Positions 1-4,795 of a DNA stretch of 7,959 nucleotides are shown here, piece after piece (positions within the stretch are counted from its first letter, which is position 1; each line of letters begins with the position of its first letter). Made by a program: the position numbers and the translations under genes. Where the stretch lies: positions 1 through 7,959 of the forward strand of contig JALXCH010000110.1 of the NCBI GenBank assembly GCA_026991005.1. The letters are read 5' to 3'. The notes below the pieces were generated by a model. It worked only from the letters and a program-made list of their open reading frames with translations, did not search any database and was not told the origin of the DNA. Source of the DNA: Calditrichia bacterium. GTDB lineage: Bacteria > Calditrichota > Calditrichia > RBG-13-44-9.

Positions 1-25
1 CAGTTGACTTTCGTGAGTGCAGAGC

Positions 26-66
26 AAAATAAACCGGAAAACCATCGGGTCGCCGATGATTTTCCG
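26..66 (-). terminator. Intrinsic terminator after the DoxX-family gene
   Basis: An inverted repeat pairs 35-48 with 53-66 around the four-base loop GTCG. Thirteen of fourteen positions pair; the exception is C42 opposite A59. Read on the minus strand, the stem is followed by GTTTATTTT, a U-rich tail, and it lies about 20 bp past the stop codon of the gene at 86-499. The strong stem, the tail on the correct strand and the position together make this a Rho-independent terminator. No U-tract follows on the plus strand, so it looks one-directional. Confidence 0.8.
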
Positions 67-85
67 ATAAGCGAGAGAATTGGGA

Positions 86-499
86 TCAGGATATTTCAAT
101 CTGGGAGGGACCCACTTCGTTTCCCCGAATGACCAGGAACAGCGAGATCAGCAGAATCATCACCTGAAATTCCATTCCGCCCATGGGATGGGATTCGGTA
201 GCCTGAAAGCTCCATTGTCCCCAGTGCACCATCATGATAGCACCCGCCATCACAGTGGCAATCAATATCCCACCGATGCGTGTGGCCCAGTCCTTGCCCA
301 ATCCCCCCACAATGAGCAACAGAGCAGCCAGCGTTTCCATCATGCCCAGCAGATATATCATAAAAACCGGCATGTTCATCATTTTTGCCATCATGGGAGC
401 CTGGGGAAACTTACCCAATCCGTGGTACAAAAAAATACTGGCCAGAGCAATGCGCACCAGCCAGTGCGCGTGATTTGAAAAAGATTTTAAAAAGTTCAT
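86..499 (-). CDS. DoxX-family small integral membrane protein
   Basis: This 137-residue protein belongs by appearance to the DoxX/DoxD-like family of four-helix inner-membrane proteins. The N-terminus carries the family-type segment LVRIALASIFLYHGLGKF (about 14-31). Hydrophobic segments lie at roughly 14-28, 44-65, 76-92 and 108-125, with a short polar tail. The length is normal for the family. The ATG is preceded five bases upstream by a perfect AGGAGG (505-510 on the minus strand), which fixes the start. Residues 36-54 are rich in methionine (eight Met), and His/Met pairs recur near 90-109, which could suit soft-metal or redox chemistry, but that is inference. DoxX-like proteins are linked to thiosulfate/quinone oxidoreduction in archaea and to redox-stress complexes in actinobacteria; the role here is unknown. 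It is probably a single-gene unit: a terminator follows and a 355-bp gap precedes it. The family call is firm, the function is not. Confidence 0.85.
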   Translation of the reverse strand: MNFLKSFSNHAHWLVRIALASIFLYHGLGKFPQAPMMAKMMNMPVFMIYLLGMMETLAALLLIVGGLGKDWATRIGGILIATVMAGAIMMVHWGQWSFQATESHPMGGMEFQVMILLISLFLVIRGNEVGPSQIEIS

Positions 500-690
500 C
501 AGAACCTCCTGATTTAGTGGTTAATTCGTTTTGTTGCTTTCAAGATACAGCGGTTCCGATGACTTTTCTGTAAGAGAGATTACACTTTTTGAATTTAGTA
601 GCCGTTGGGTTAAAATAAATCAAAAGCAAGGAAGTTGAGTTGAAGGAATTTCAGAGGTTAACGAAGGATATCCCTAATATGATCTTTTAA

Positions 691-793
691 CCTGCTTGCG
701 CGGGGGATTTTCAATCCCACTATCACAGGGGATTTTTCGCCCTGCTGGCGCAGGAGATTCTTCACCCCGCCTGCGGCGGGGTTCAGAATAACA
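691..793. repeat. Cluster of GC-rich hairpins in the DoxX/Crp intergenic gap
   Basis: The gap 500-854 contains no gene. Its middle holds three small hairpins. CCTGC-TTGC-GCGGG lies at 691-704 (one G-U pair), CCTGC-TGGC-GCAGG at 741-754, and a perfect seven-base stem CCCCGCC-TGC-GGCGGGG at 765-781. The last is enclosed by a second stem, ATTCT (757-761) with AGAAT (785-789). The flanks GATTCTTCA and TTCAGAATAACA resemble interspersed repeats seen in many bacterial genomes. Neither strand shows a U-tract after the stems, so this is more likely a REP-like repeat than a simple terminator, although it could slow transcription leaving the regulator gene. The rest of the gap (511-690 and 794-854) shows no convincing promoter or ORF. 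Confidence 0.6.
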
Positions 794-854
794 GGTTACG
801 GGAATTATTGGTTAGATAAGAACCTTCGCTCATTTCATCAGCACAGTGGGTAAT

Positions 855-1541
855 TTAATGGATTGCGGTGTAATGTTTTAGTTGAGGAAGGGAAAGCACC
901 CGAATCCGCCGGTTTTGATAATCAATAATGCCTTCCTTTTTTAATTCCGAAAGGTTGAGGCTGGCCGTTTCGCGCGTGCAGCCGACCAGGTTGGCGATAT
1001 CCTTGTGGGTTAGGGCGATGTGCAGTGTTCCGTCCCGGGGATTACCGGCTTTGCGGTAAAGGGAATAAATCAGGTCGCAAATTCGGGTTTTAATATCTTT
1101 GAACACCAGATTCTGCAGTTTATTTTCCAGAACATTGATTCTGGAACCCAACAACTTGAGGACGCGGAAGGACATTTCCGGAAAGCGCTGCAGGAAGGCT
1201 TCGAAGTCGCTCCGGGACATGATGCAGAGCAGCGCGCGATCCAGTGCCCGGGCGTACCCCGAAGCTGCACGGTGCCCCAGAATGGTGCCGAAAATTTCCC
1301 CGGGAGAGAGAATATCCAGCGAAAACTCCTTTCCGCTCTCGTCCAGGTAGCCAATTTCCACATGCCCCTGTTTCACAATGTACACCCGGTCGCTATCTTC
1401 CCGGGAAAAATAAATGTACTCCCGGCGGGTGTAATTTTGCATCACCGTAATATCGTCCAGCATGGTCATTTCCCGGGAATTCATTCCTTTAAAAATATTG
1501 AGATTTTTAAGATACCACAACTTCAGTTCACTACCAGGCAT
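855..1541 (-). CDS. Crp/Fnr-family transcriptional regulator
   Basis: This 228-residue protein has the Crp/Fnr layout. An N-terminal cyclic-nucleotide-type beta barrel spans about 16-115, including VYIVKQGHVEIGYLDESGKE and the turn LSPGEIFGTILG. A long dimerisation helix follows (about 119-150), then a winged helix-turn-helix (about 178-205) containing LTHKDIANLVGCTRETASLN. Cysteines occur only at 106, 155 and 188, so the N-terminal Fe-S cluster set of true FNR is missing. The phosphate-binding cassette of cAMP-binding CRP is not clearly conserved, so the signal is unknown. In the recognition helix the Arg and Glu of RET are present, but the position of CRP Arg185 is Leu195. The ATG is supported by a GGAG eight bases upstream. 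It has its own promoter-like sequence downstream of the transporter gene. It could regulate itself, the transporter or the DoxX gene, but no target is shown by the sequence. Confidence 0.92.
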   Translation of the reverse strand: MPGSELKLWYLKNLNIFKGMNSREMTMLDDITVMQNYTRREYIYFSREDSDRVYIVKQGHVEIGYLDESGKEFSLDILSPGEIFGTILGHRAASGYARALDRALLCIMSRSDFEAFLQRFPEMSFRVLKLLGSRINVLENKLQNLVFKDIKTRICDLIYSLYRKAGNPRDGTLHIALTHKDIANLVGCTRETASLNLSELKKEGIIDYQNRRIRVLSLPQLKHYTAIH

Positions 1542-1567
1542 GGGTGTTTCTCCACACGTTTCATTTT

Positions 1568-1595
1568 AATATAGGCATATTTGAGGGGAATTCAA
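1568..1595 (-). promoter_or_regulatory. Sigma70-like promoter of the Crp/Fnr regulator gene
   Basis: On the minus strand TTGAAT (1590-1595) and TATATT (1568-1573) are separated by 16 bp. This lies 27-54 bp upstream of the regulator's ATG and just outside the stop codon of the transporter gene. Transcription would start near 1561, giving a short leader that contains the GGAG. The match and position are good; the call assumes a sigma70-like housekeeping factor. Confidence 0.55.
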
Positions 1596-1597
1596 AT
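1579..1597. promoter_or_regulatory. Palindrome over the -35 element, candidate operator
   Basis: ATTTGA (1579-1584) and TCAAAT (1592-1597) form perfect inverted half-sites separated by seven bases. They span the -35 box and spacer of the promoter that reads into the Crp/Fnr gene. Crp/Fnr proteins bind such dyads, but the standard spacing gives TGTGA-N6-TCACA or TTGAT-N4-ATCAA, so both sequence and spacing are non-canonical. Autoregulation is an inference from position. Confidence 0.3.
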
Positions 1598-1618
1598 TTT
1601 TCTTCCTGAGTGAGGGAA

Positions 1619-2551
1619 TTATCCGGAATGAGCCGGCGGCACTTCCTTGCGGCGAATCAATCCTTCGTTGGTGCAGCGATTACATTCAAATTGCAGGGTG
1701 ATGTGGGCAATGTTGAATTTCTCCTGCAACAGATGTTCAATCTTCTCGCGCAGGGCTTCGCTCTCGCTAATGAGCATATCGCGCACGTTCACGTGGGCTT
1801 CCAGATGCACATCGTTTTCCCCGACCATCCACACATGGATGTGGTGAATGTCCTGCACATCCTCCAGCGCTTCCACTGCCTCCTTCACCGCTTCCAGCGA
1901 GAGATCCGTGGGAGCACCTTCCATCAGTACATGGACCGCCTCTGCCACAATCCGAAAGCTCTCCCGCAAAATGTACAGTCCGATTAGAATGGTGAGTATG
2001 GGATCCACCCAGGTGATGTTCCAGAGGATGATGGCCACGCCACCCAGCACCACCCCTACCGAGGAGATGGCATCGCTTAATAGATGCAAATAGGCGGAAC
2101 GGATGTTCATGCTATGCCGGGAATCCCGATGCAACAGGATTGTACCCAGTACATTGGCCACCAATCCCACCAGCGCCACAATGGTCATCATTTGTCCCCG
2201 GATGGGCCGGGGATACCAGAAACGCAGCAGTGATTCGTAAAACAGGTAAATGGAGATGACAATTAGCACCGAGGAATTGATGATTGCCGCCAGGATTTCG
2301 GCCCGTTTTAATCCAAAGGTATGGCGATAGGAAAAATCCCGCTGTTTGAGGCGCAGAGCGATGTAGCTAATGATGACGGAGATGCCGTCGCTGAAATTGT
2401 GCAGCGCATCGGAAATCAGTGCCAGACTTCCGGAGAGAATGCCGCCCACCACCTCGGTGATGGTAATCAGAAAATTCAATCCCATGGTCAGGAAAAGACG
2501 CCTGCCCACAGAGGAAATGTCCGGTGTATGATGGTGATGATGATGCGCCAC
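1619..2551 (-). CDS. Cation diffusion facilitator (Zn2+/Cd2+ type) transporter
   Basis: This 310-residue protein is a cation diffusion facilitator of the CzcD/ZitB type, expected to export Zn2+ (or Cd2+/Co2+) across the inner membrane in exchange for protons. Six membrane segments can be traced between about 15 and 205. The transport-site pairs are visible as H51-x3-D55 in helix 2 (HNFSD) and H156-x3-D160 in helix 5 (HLLSD); the HxxxD/HxxxD pattern is characteristic of zinc-selective members. A cytoplasmic C-terminal ferredoxin-like domain follows (about 212-290), with HHIHVWMVG at 236-244 and a terminal CNRC (290-293) that may bind metal. The start is GTG, with GGAG six bases upstream. The protein begins MAHHHHHH, a natural His cluster, and HHHHHHTPD leads into helix 1. 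The NifX-like gene lies 142 bp upstream on the same strand and may share a transcript. The gap between them has no clear promoter or terminator, only a small GGAGG/CCTCC dyad (2580-2595). Confidence 0.93.
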   Translation of the reverse strand: MAHHHHHHTPDISSVGRRLFLTMGLNFLITITEVVGGILSGSLALISDALHNFSDGISVIISYIALRLKQRDFSYRHTFGLKRAEILAAIINSSVLIVISIYLFYESLLRFWYPRPIRGQMMTIVALVGLVANVLGTILLHRDSRHSMNIRSAYLHLLSDAISSVGVVLGGVAIILWNITWVDPILTILIGLYILRESFRIVAEAVHVLMEGAPTDLSLEAVKEAVEALEDVQDIHHIHVWMVGENDVHLEAHVNVRDMLISESEALREKIEHLLQEKFNIAHITLQFECNRCTNEGLIRRKEVPPAHSG

Positions 2552-2693
2552 AAGGAACTCCGTGGAATTTTTACTGAAGGGAGGTTGTTTCCTCCTGCGG
2601 CCCGCTGCTTACCTCCATTCGGCTACCCGCACAAAGATGAAGCGGATTTGCCAATGAATTCGGAGGCAATATGAAAGTACAGGGACCCATCGA

Positions 2694-3107
2694 TTAATCG
2701 GTACGTTCGTCGGCTAAATTGCGAATTTTACCTTCCACATAAGCGGTTACAGCTTCTTCCACACTCTCGTAATCGGTTAACACCACTTCCAGGCCTGCCT
2801 GGCGGAACTGCTCGTAAGCACCGCGTCCCATGCCTCCCGCAATCAGCACATCACAGTCGGCAATTTGCTGTGCCATTAACTGATGTTTAGCCCGGGCATC
2901 GGCACCGTATCCGTGACCCCGGGAATGGTCTTCTTCTTCATGTACCTCATTTACTGGCGGCTGGTAACCATGGTGCCCGATAGTCCGGGGACGCATTTCT
3001 GTGTGCAAGTACTCCCCGTTTTCTACCGTGTAAATTTTGTAATATCGTGAGCGCCCAAAATGCTGACTTACATAATCTCCGTCATCCGTAACCACGGCAA
3101 TTTTCAT
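2694..3107 (-). CDS. NifX/NifB-like Fe-Mo cofactor-domain protein with His-rich insert
   Basis: This 137-residue protein is a single-domain member of the dinitrogenase iron-molybdenum cofactor family (NifX/NafY/NifB C-terminal fold). It begins MKIAVVTDDGDYVSQHFGR, the family's first strand and conserved H17-F18. It ends the core with the typical segment ADCDVLIAGGMGRGAYEQF (83-101; Cys85, GGMG 91-94) and a closing beta-alpha unit. Between them, residues 45-65 hold five His plus acidic residues (HH, HEEEDH, GHGYG), a likely metal-binding loop. The reading frame extends upstream to 3278, but the start at 3107 is chosen because GGGAG sits about eight bases before it and homology-like sequence begins there; an in-frame ATG at 3125 has no SD. 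Stand-alone members occur widely outside nitrogen fixers and bind Fe-S or heterometal clusters. No other nif gene is present. Proximity to the zinc exporter suggests metal trafficking, as inference. Confidence 0.88.
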   Translation of the reverse strand: MKIAVVTDDGDYVSQHFGRSRYYKIYTVENGEYLHTEMRPRTIGHHGYQPPVNEVHEEEDHSRGHGYGADARAKHQLMAQQIADCDVLIAGGMGRGAYEQFRQAGLEVVLTDYESVEEAVTAYVEGKIRNLADERTD

Positions 3108-3140
3108 AACAAAAGCTCCCTGCATTTTTTTCGGAACGAA

Positions 3141-3169
3141 AAATAACGGGGGCGGAATCTCAATTTCAA
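3141..3169 (-). promoter_or_regulatory. Possible promoter of the NifX-like gene
   Basis: On the minus strand TTGAAA (3164-3169) is followed after 17 bp by TTATTT (3141-3146), about 34 bp upstream of the chosen ATG. The -35 is good, the -10 poor. It is the best pair in the short AT-rich leader, but it remains weakly supported. Confidence 0.3.
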
Positions 3170-3270
3170 GAGAAAATAAAAATCGTACGGGGAATATCGG
3201 AATGCGAAATTTTCCAGCATGTCCCCGTTTTTCATTGCATTCTCTGCGCACCCTCCGGTTATGTTTATTT

Positions 3271-3304
3271 AACCGCAAAGTGCGCCAGAAAAGCGCAAAG
3301 TTTG
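3271..3304. repeat. CCGCAAAG-type interspersed repeat fragment
   Basis: AACCGCAAAG (3271-3280) followed by AAGCGCAAAG (3291-3300) is a degenerate purine-rich tandem. It resembles the better-preserved element at 4329-4370 (AACCGCAAGAG, then GGACGCAAAGAAA). Such CCGCAGAGGACGCAGAG-like strings are dispersed in many bacterial genomes and are not coding. It marks the left edge of the repeat field. Confidence 0.45.
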
Positions 3305-3391
3305 TAAAGGGTTACATTTTAATTTCCCTATTTAAAAACCGCAGCGTCCGAAGGTCCACAGGTTTCCTTTGGGAGACCCAACGATTGCAGT

Positions 3392-3489
3392 AAAAATTCA
3401 AATTCCAAATAACAAATCCCAAGTAACAAATTCAAAAATCCAGATCCCAAATCTCAAATAACAAGCATCAAATTCCAAATTCCAAATGA
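3392..3489. repeat. Degenerate CAAATTCC / AAATAACAAAT tract
   Basis: About 100 bp are built almost wholly from variants of CAAATTCCAAAT and AAATAACAAATCCC, with strong bias to A and C on this strand and almost no G. Units drift in length and sequence, so it is not a clean microsatellite or a CRISPR array. It is part of the geneless field between the NifX-like gene and menD. No function can be read from it. Confidence 0.6.
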
Positions 3490-3530
3490 TTAAGAGATTT
3501 TATTCACAACCTGATTTTTTCCTTGTTTTT

Positions 3531-3560
3531 CATTCGTGATTATTCGTGTGATTCGTGGTT
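3531..3560. repeat. ATTCGTG tandem, partial copy
   Basis: Three ATTCGTG units follow one another (CATTCGTGAT, TATTCGTGTG, ATTCGTGGTT). This is a short version of the larger ATTCGTG modules at 3931-4007 and 4471-4548. A 122-residue reading frame on the minus strand and a 109-residue one on the plus strand cross it, but both are compositionally repeat-derived. Confidence 0.55.
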
Positions 3561-3614
3561 CTAATAATTTCAGTATTGTTTCGCACCTTTGTGGCTCAAA
3601 TTTTGTGTGTGCTC

Positions 3615-3664
3615 TATTCCCAGGGCTTCGCCCTGGGCTCTTCATGTGTGAGTGCTTCGCACTC
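3615..3664. repeat. Two-hairpin module, copy 1
   Basis: ATTCCC leads into a perfect eight-base stem CCCAGGGC-TTC-GCCCTGGG (3619-3637). After a 12-base spacer comes a second perfect stem, GAGTGC-TTC-GCACTC (3650-3664). The same architecture, with the same flanking ATTCCC and GGGCT...TTC...TGT and the same 12-base spacer, recurs at 4125-4176 with different arm sequences. No U-tract follows, and no gene ends nearby, so it is a repeat element rather than a terminator. Confidence 0.6.
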
Positions 3665-3780
3665 TTGAGGCAACAATTTATTGCTTTCTTTCTTTTGCAT
3701 CTTGATTGGCTCTTTAATCCTGTCCCAAAATTGCTTTGTTTCACACCAGCGAATTGTGCTAATTTGCAAGAATCCGCCCA

Positions 3781-3863
3781 ATTCAAATGTATTAATTCAA
3801 AAATTTCTATCTCAAATCCTAAAATAAAAATCACAAATAACAGATTCCAGAGTAACAAGCATT
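3781..3863. repeat. Second CAAATTCC-type AT-rich tract
   Basis: This segment repeats the vocabulary of 3392-3489: ATTCAAA, CTCAAATCC, CACAAATAACAG, AGTAACAAGCATTAA. The string AACAAGCAT is shared with the first tract. It is low in G on the plus strand and non-coding. The surrounding bases 3665-3780 and 3864-3930 show nothing recognisable. Confidence 0.5.
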
Positions 3864-3930
3864 AATTTTTTAATTTAAAATAGCTTAGCATGTTTTTTCT
3901 GATTGAATTACATTTTTATTTTTAATTTGT

Positions 3931-4007
3931 GTCCATTCGTGTGATTCGTGGGCAAATATCATTTTTTTAATTCGTGGGTAAGCAATTCGTGGTTAAATTT
4001 CCATTCG
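3931..4007. repeat. ATTCGTG module, copy 1 (about 77 bp)
   Basis: A block of ATTCGTG-based units runs from GTCCATTCGTGTG through GGCAAATATC and a T-run to TTTCCATTCG. It matches 4471-4548 with seven substitutions and one inserted T, so the two are about 90% identical over 78 positions and lie 540 bp apart in the same orientation. Within it ATTCGTG occurs four times, making it a short-unit tandem inside a longer direct repeat. Confidence 0.7.
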
Positions 4008-4089
4008 AGCGATTTTTGATTCCGGTAAACCCTACAATTCTAAAACCCATTTCAAAACTCTTATTTCAAAATCATTTATTCTTTCTGTC

Positions 4090-4176
4090 GTCCTTACAGG
4101 ACTTAAAATGGTGGGTGGAATTCCCATTCCCATGGCTGAAGGCCATGGGCTAAATTCTGTCGGCCACTCCGTGGCC
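4090..4176. repeat. Hairpin group including two-hairpin module, copy 2
   Basis: Three perfect hairpins stand in a row: GTCCT-TAC-AGGAC (4090-4102), CCCATGGC-TGAAG-GCCATGGG (4129-4149) and GGCCAC-TCC-GTGGCC (4162-4176). The last two match the arrangement at 3615-3664, including the leading ATTCCC, the trailing GGGCT and the 12-base gap, while the arms differ. Two reading frames do not cross it well and no gene ends here. It is best read as a structured interspersed repeat. Confidence 0.6.
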
Positions 4177-4280
4177 TCGTACCCTACCAGCCGATAATTT
4201 TTTGGGATGTAATTTGGATTTACTGCCCGATGGTGTCCTTTCTTTTCCCTTTAACTTTCATTTTGCCTTTTGTCTTCAAC

Positions 4281-4370
4281 GAAGGTACGGAGGACACAGA
4301 AAAAAATTCCAAATGACAAAAAGTTAAAAACCGCAAGAGTCGCAGAGGAAGCGCCAAGGACGCAAAGAAA
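4281..4370. repeat. GGAGGACACAG / CCGCAAGAG purine-rich repeat
   Basis: The stretch contains GAAGGTACGGAGGACACAG (4281-4299) and, after a short CAAAT-type run, AACCGCAAGAGTCGCAGAGG (4329-4348) and GGACGCAAAGAAA (4358-4370). These purine-rich strings belong to a widely dispersed class of bacterial intergenic repeats. The 101-residue frame that begins at 4270 reads straight through this and the following ATTCGTG module and is not credible as a protein. Confidence 0.5.
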
Positions 4371-4470
4371 TTCCAAATCCGAATTAAAATATCTCAAATT
4401 ACAATTTCCTGAAAAACAAATAATTATTGTTGTTTTTTATAATCTAATCATAACATTACTTTTTATTCGT

Positions 4471-4548
4471 GTTTATTCGTGTAATTCGTGGGCAAATATC
4501 ATTTTTTTTAATTCGTGGGCAAGCAATTTGTGGGTAAGTTTCCATTCG
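4471..4548. repeat. ATTCGTG module, copy 2 (about 78 bp)
   Basis: Direct repeat partner of 3931-4007, differing by seven substitutions and one extra T in the T-run. The ATTCGTG tandem continues for about 20 bp beyond the shared part (ACAATTCGTGGTTAAATACC), paralleling text earlier in copy 1. Together the two copies bracket the second hairpin group and the purine-rich repeat. Confidence 0.7.
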
Positions 4549-4650
4549 TACAATTCGTGGTTAAATACCTATTGATTTTTGAAAAAAGGCGGGTTATGGA
4601 GAGGAATATAACTCCAGAACTGGAAACACTCTCTGTGTGTATTGATGCTG

Positions 4651-4710
4651 CCTGATGTGGGCTCTGCTAGCGGATGGGCAGACCCGTTCCGGGAGCCCGT
4701 TCTGGTCAGG
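4651..4710. other. Nested inverted-repeat structure, candidate RNA or DNA element
   Basis: Three helices nest about one axis: CCTGA (4651-4655) with TCAGG (4706-4710); GGGCTC (4659-4664) with GAGCCC (4693-4698); and CGGATGGG (4671-4678) with CCCGTTCCG (4683-4691) around the loop CAGA, the last with one bulged T and one G-U pair. Nineteen base pairs in 60 nt is well beyond the surrounding AT-rich DNA. CCAGAAC (4614-4620) is also perfectly complementary to GTTCTGG (4699-4705), an alternative or pseudoknot-like pairing. It is more GC-rich than its surroundings. It matches no riboswitch, tRNA, SRP RNA or tmRNA signature that I know. It lies upstream of the likely menD promoter, so it may be a separate small RNA, a terminator-like end or a relic. 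Confidence 0.4.
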
Positions 4711-4757
4711 ACGCTGCACTAAAACTCAGGACTATGCCATGGGTTGTATGTTTCAAT

Positions 4758-4786
4758 TTGCAAAATACGCATCTGCTCATTAAAAT
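4758..4786 (+). promoter_or_regulatory. Sigma70-like promoter of the men operon
   Basis: TTGCAA (4758-4763) and TAAAAT (4781-4786) are separated by exactly 17 bp, with a start site expected near 4793, about 80 nt before the menD ATG. This is the best promoter match upstream of menD. An inverted repeat, CTCATT (4776-4781) with AATGAG (4795-4800), flanks the -10 and start region and could be an operator. No recognised activator site was found. Confidence 0.55.
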
Positions 4787-4795
4787 TAACATGAA

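Noticed and set aside
80..478. 132-codon plus-strand frame opposite the DoxX gene
   Set aside because: It is the antisense shadow of a clearly coding membrane protein with a strong SD; its His- and Gln-rich composition mirrors the opposite strand.
912..924. FNR-box-like TTGATAATCAA
   Set aside because: It lies inside the 3' end of the regulator's own coding region and has one central base instead of the four needed.
2528..2551. Vector contamination from a His-tag
   Set aside because: The upstream and downstream sequence is continuous genomic DNA with its own SD and a normal CDF gene; no vector linker or cleavage site is present.
2671..2697. Eight-codon plus-strand ORF (MKVQGPID) with a perfect GGAGG
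   Set aside because: It overlaps the end of the NifX-like gene on the opposite strand, has no plus-strand gene near it, and the SD/ATG pair is likely chance.
3108..3278. N-terminal extension of the NifX-like protein to 194 residues
   Set aside because: The extension is basic low-similarity sequence that reaches into repeat DNA; a GGGAG-supported ATG at 3107 begins exactly at the conserved domain.
3490..3865. Overlapping reading frames of 122 (minus) and 109 (plus) codons
   Set aside because: Both read through ATTCGTG and CAAATTCC repeats and the hairpin module, have repeat-driven composition, no SD and no recognisable domain.
3392..4567. CRISPR array
   Set aside because: Repeat units are short, degenerate and irregularly spaced; there are no uniform spacers and no cas genes.
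4270..4575. 101-codon plus-strand frame
   Set aside because: It runs through purine-rich and ATTCGTG repeats, ends in repeated SYNSW-like peptides produced by the DNA repeat, and lacks an SD.
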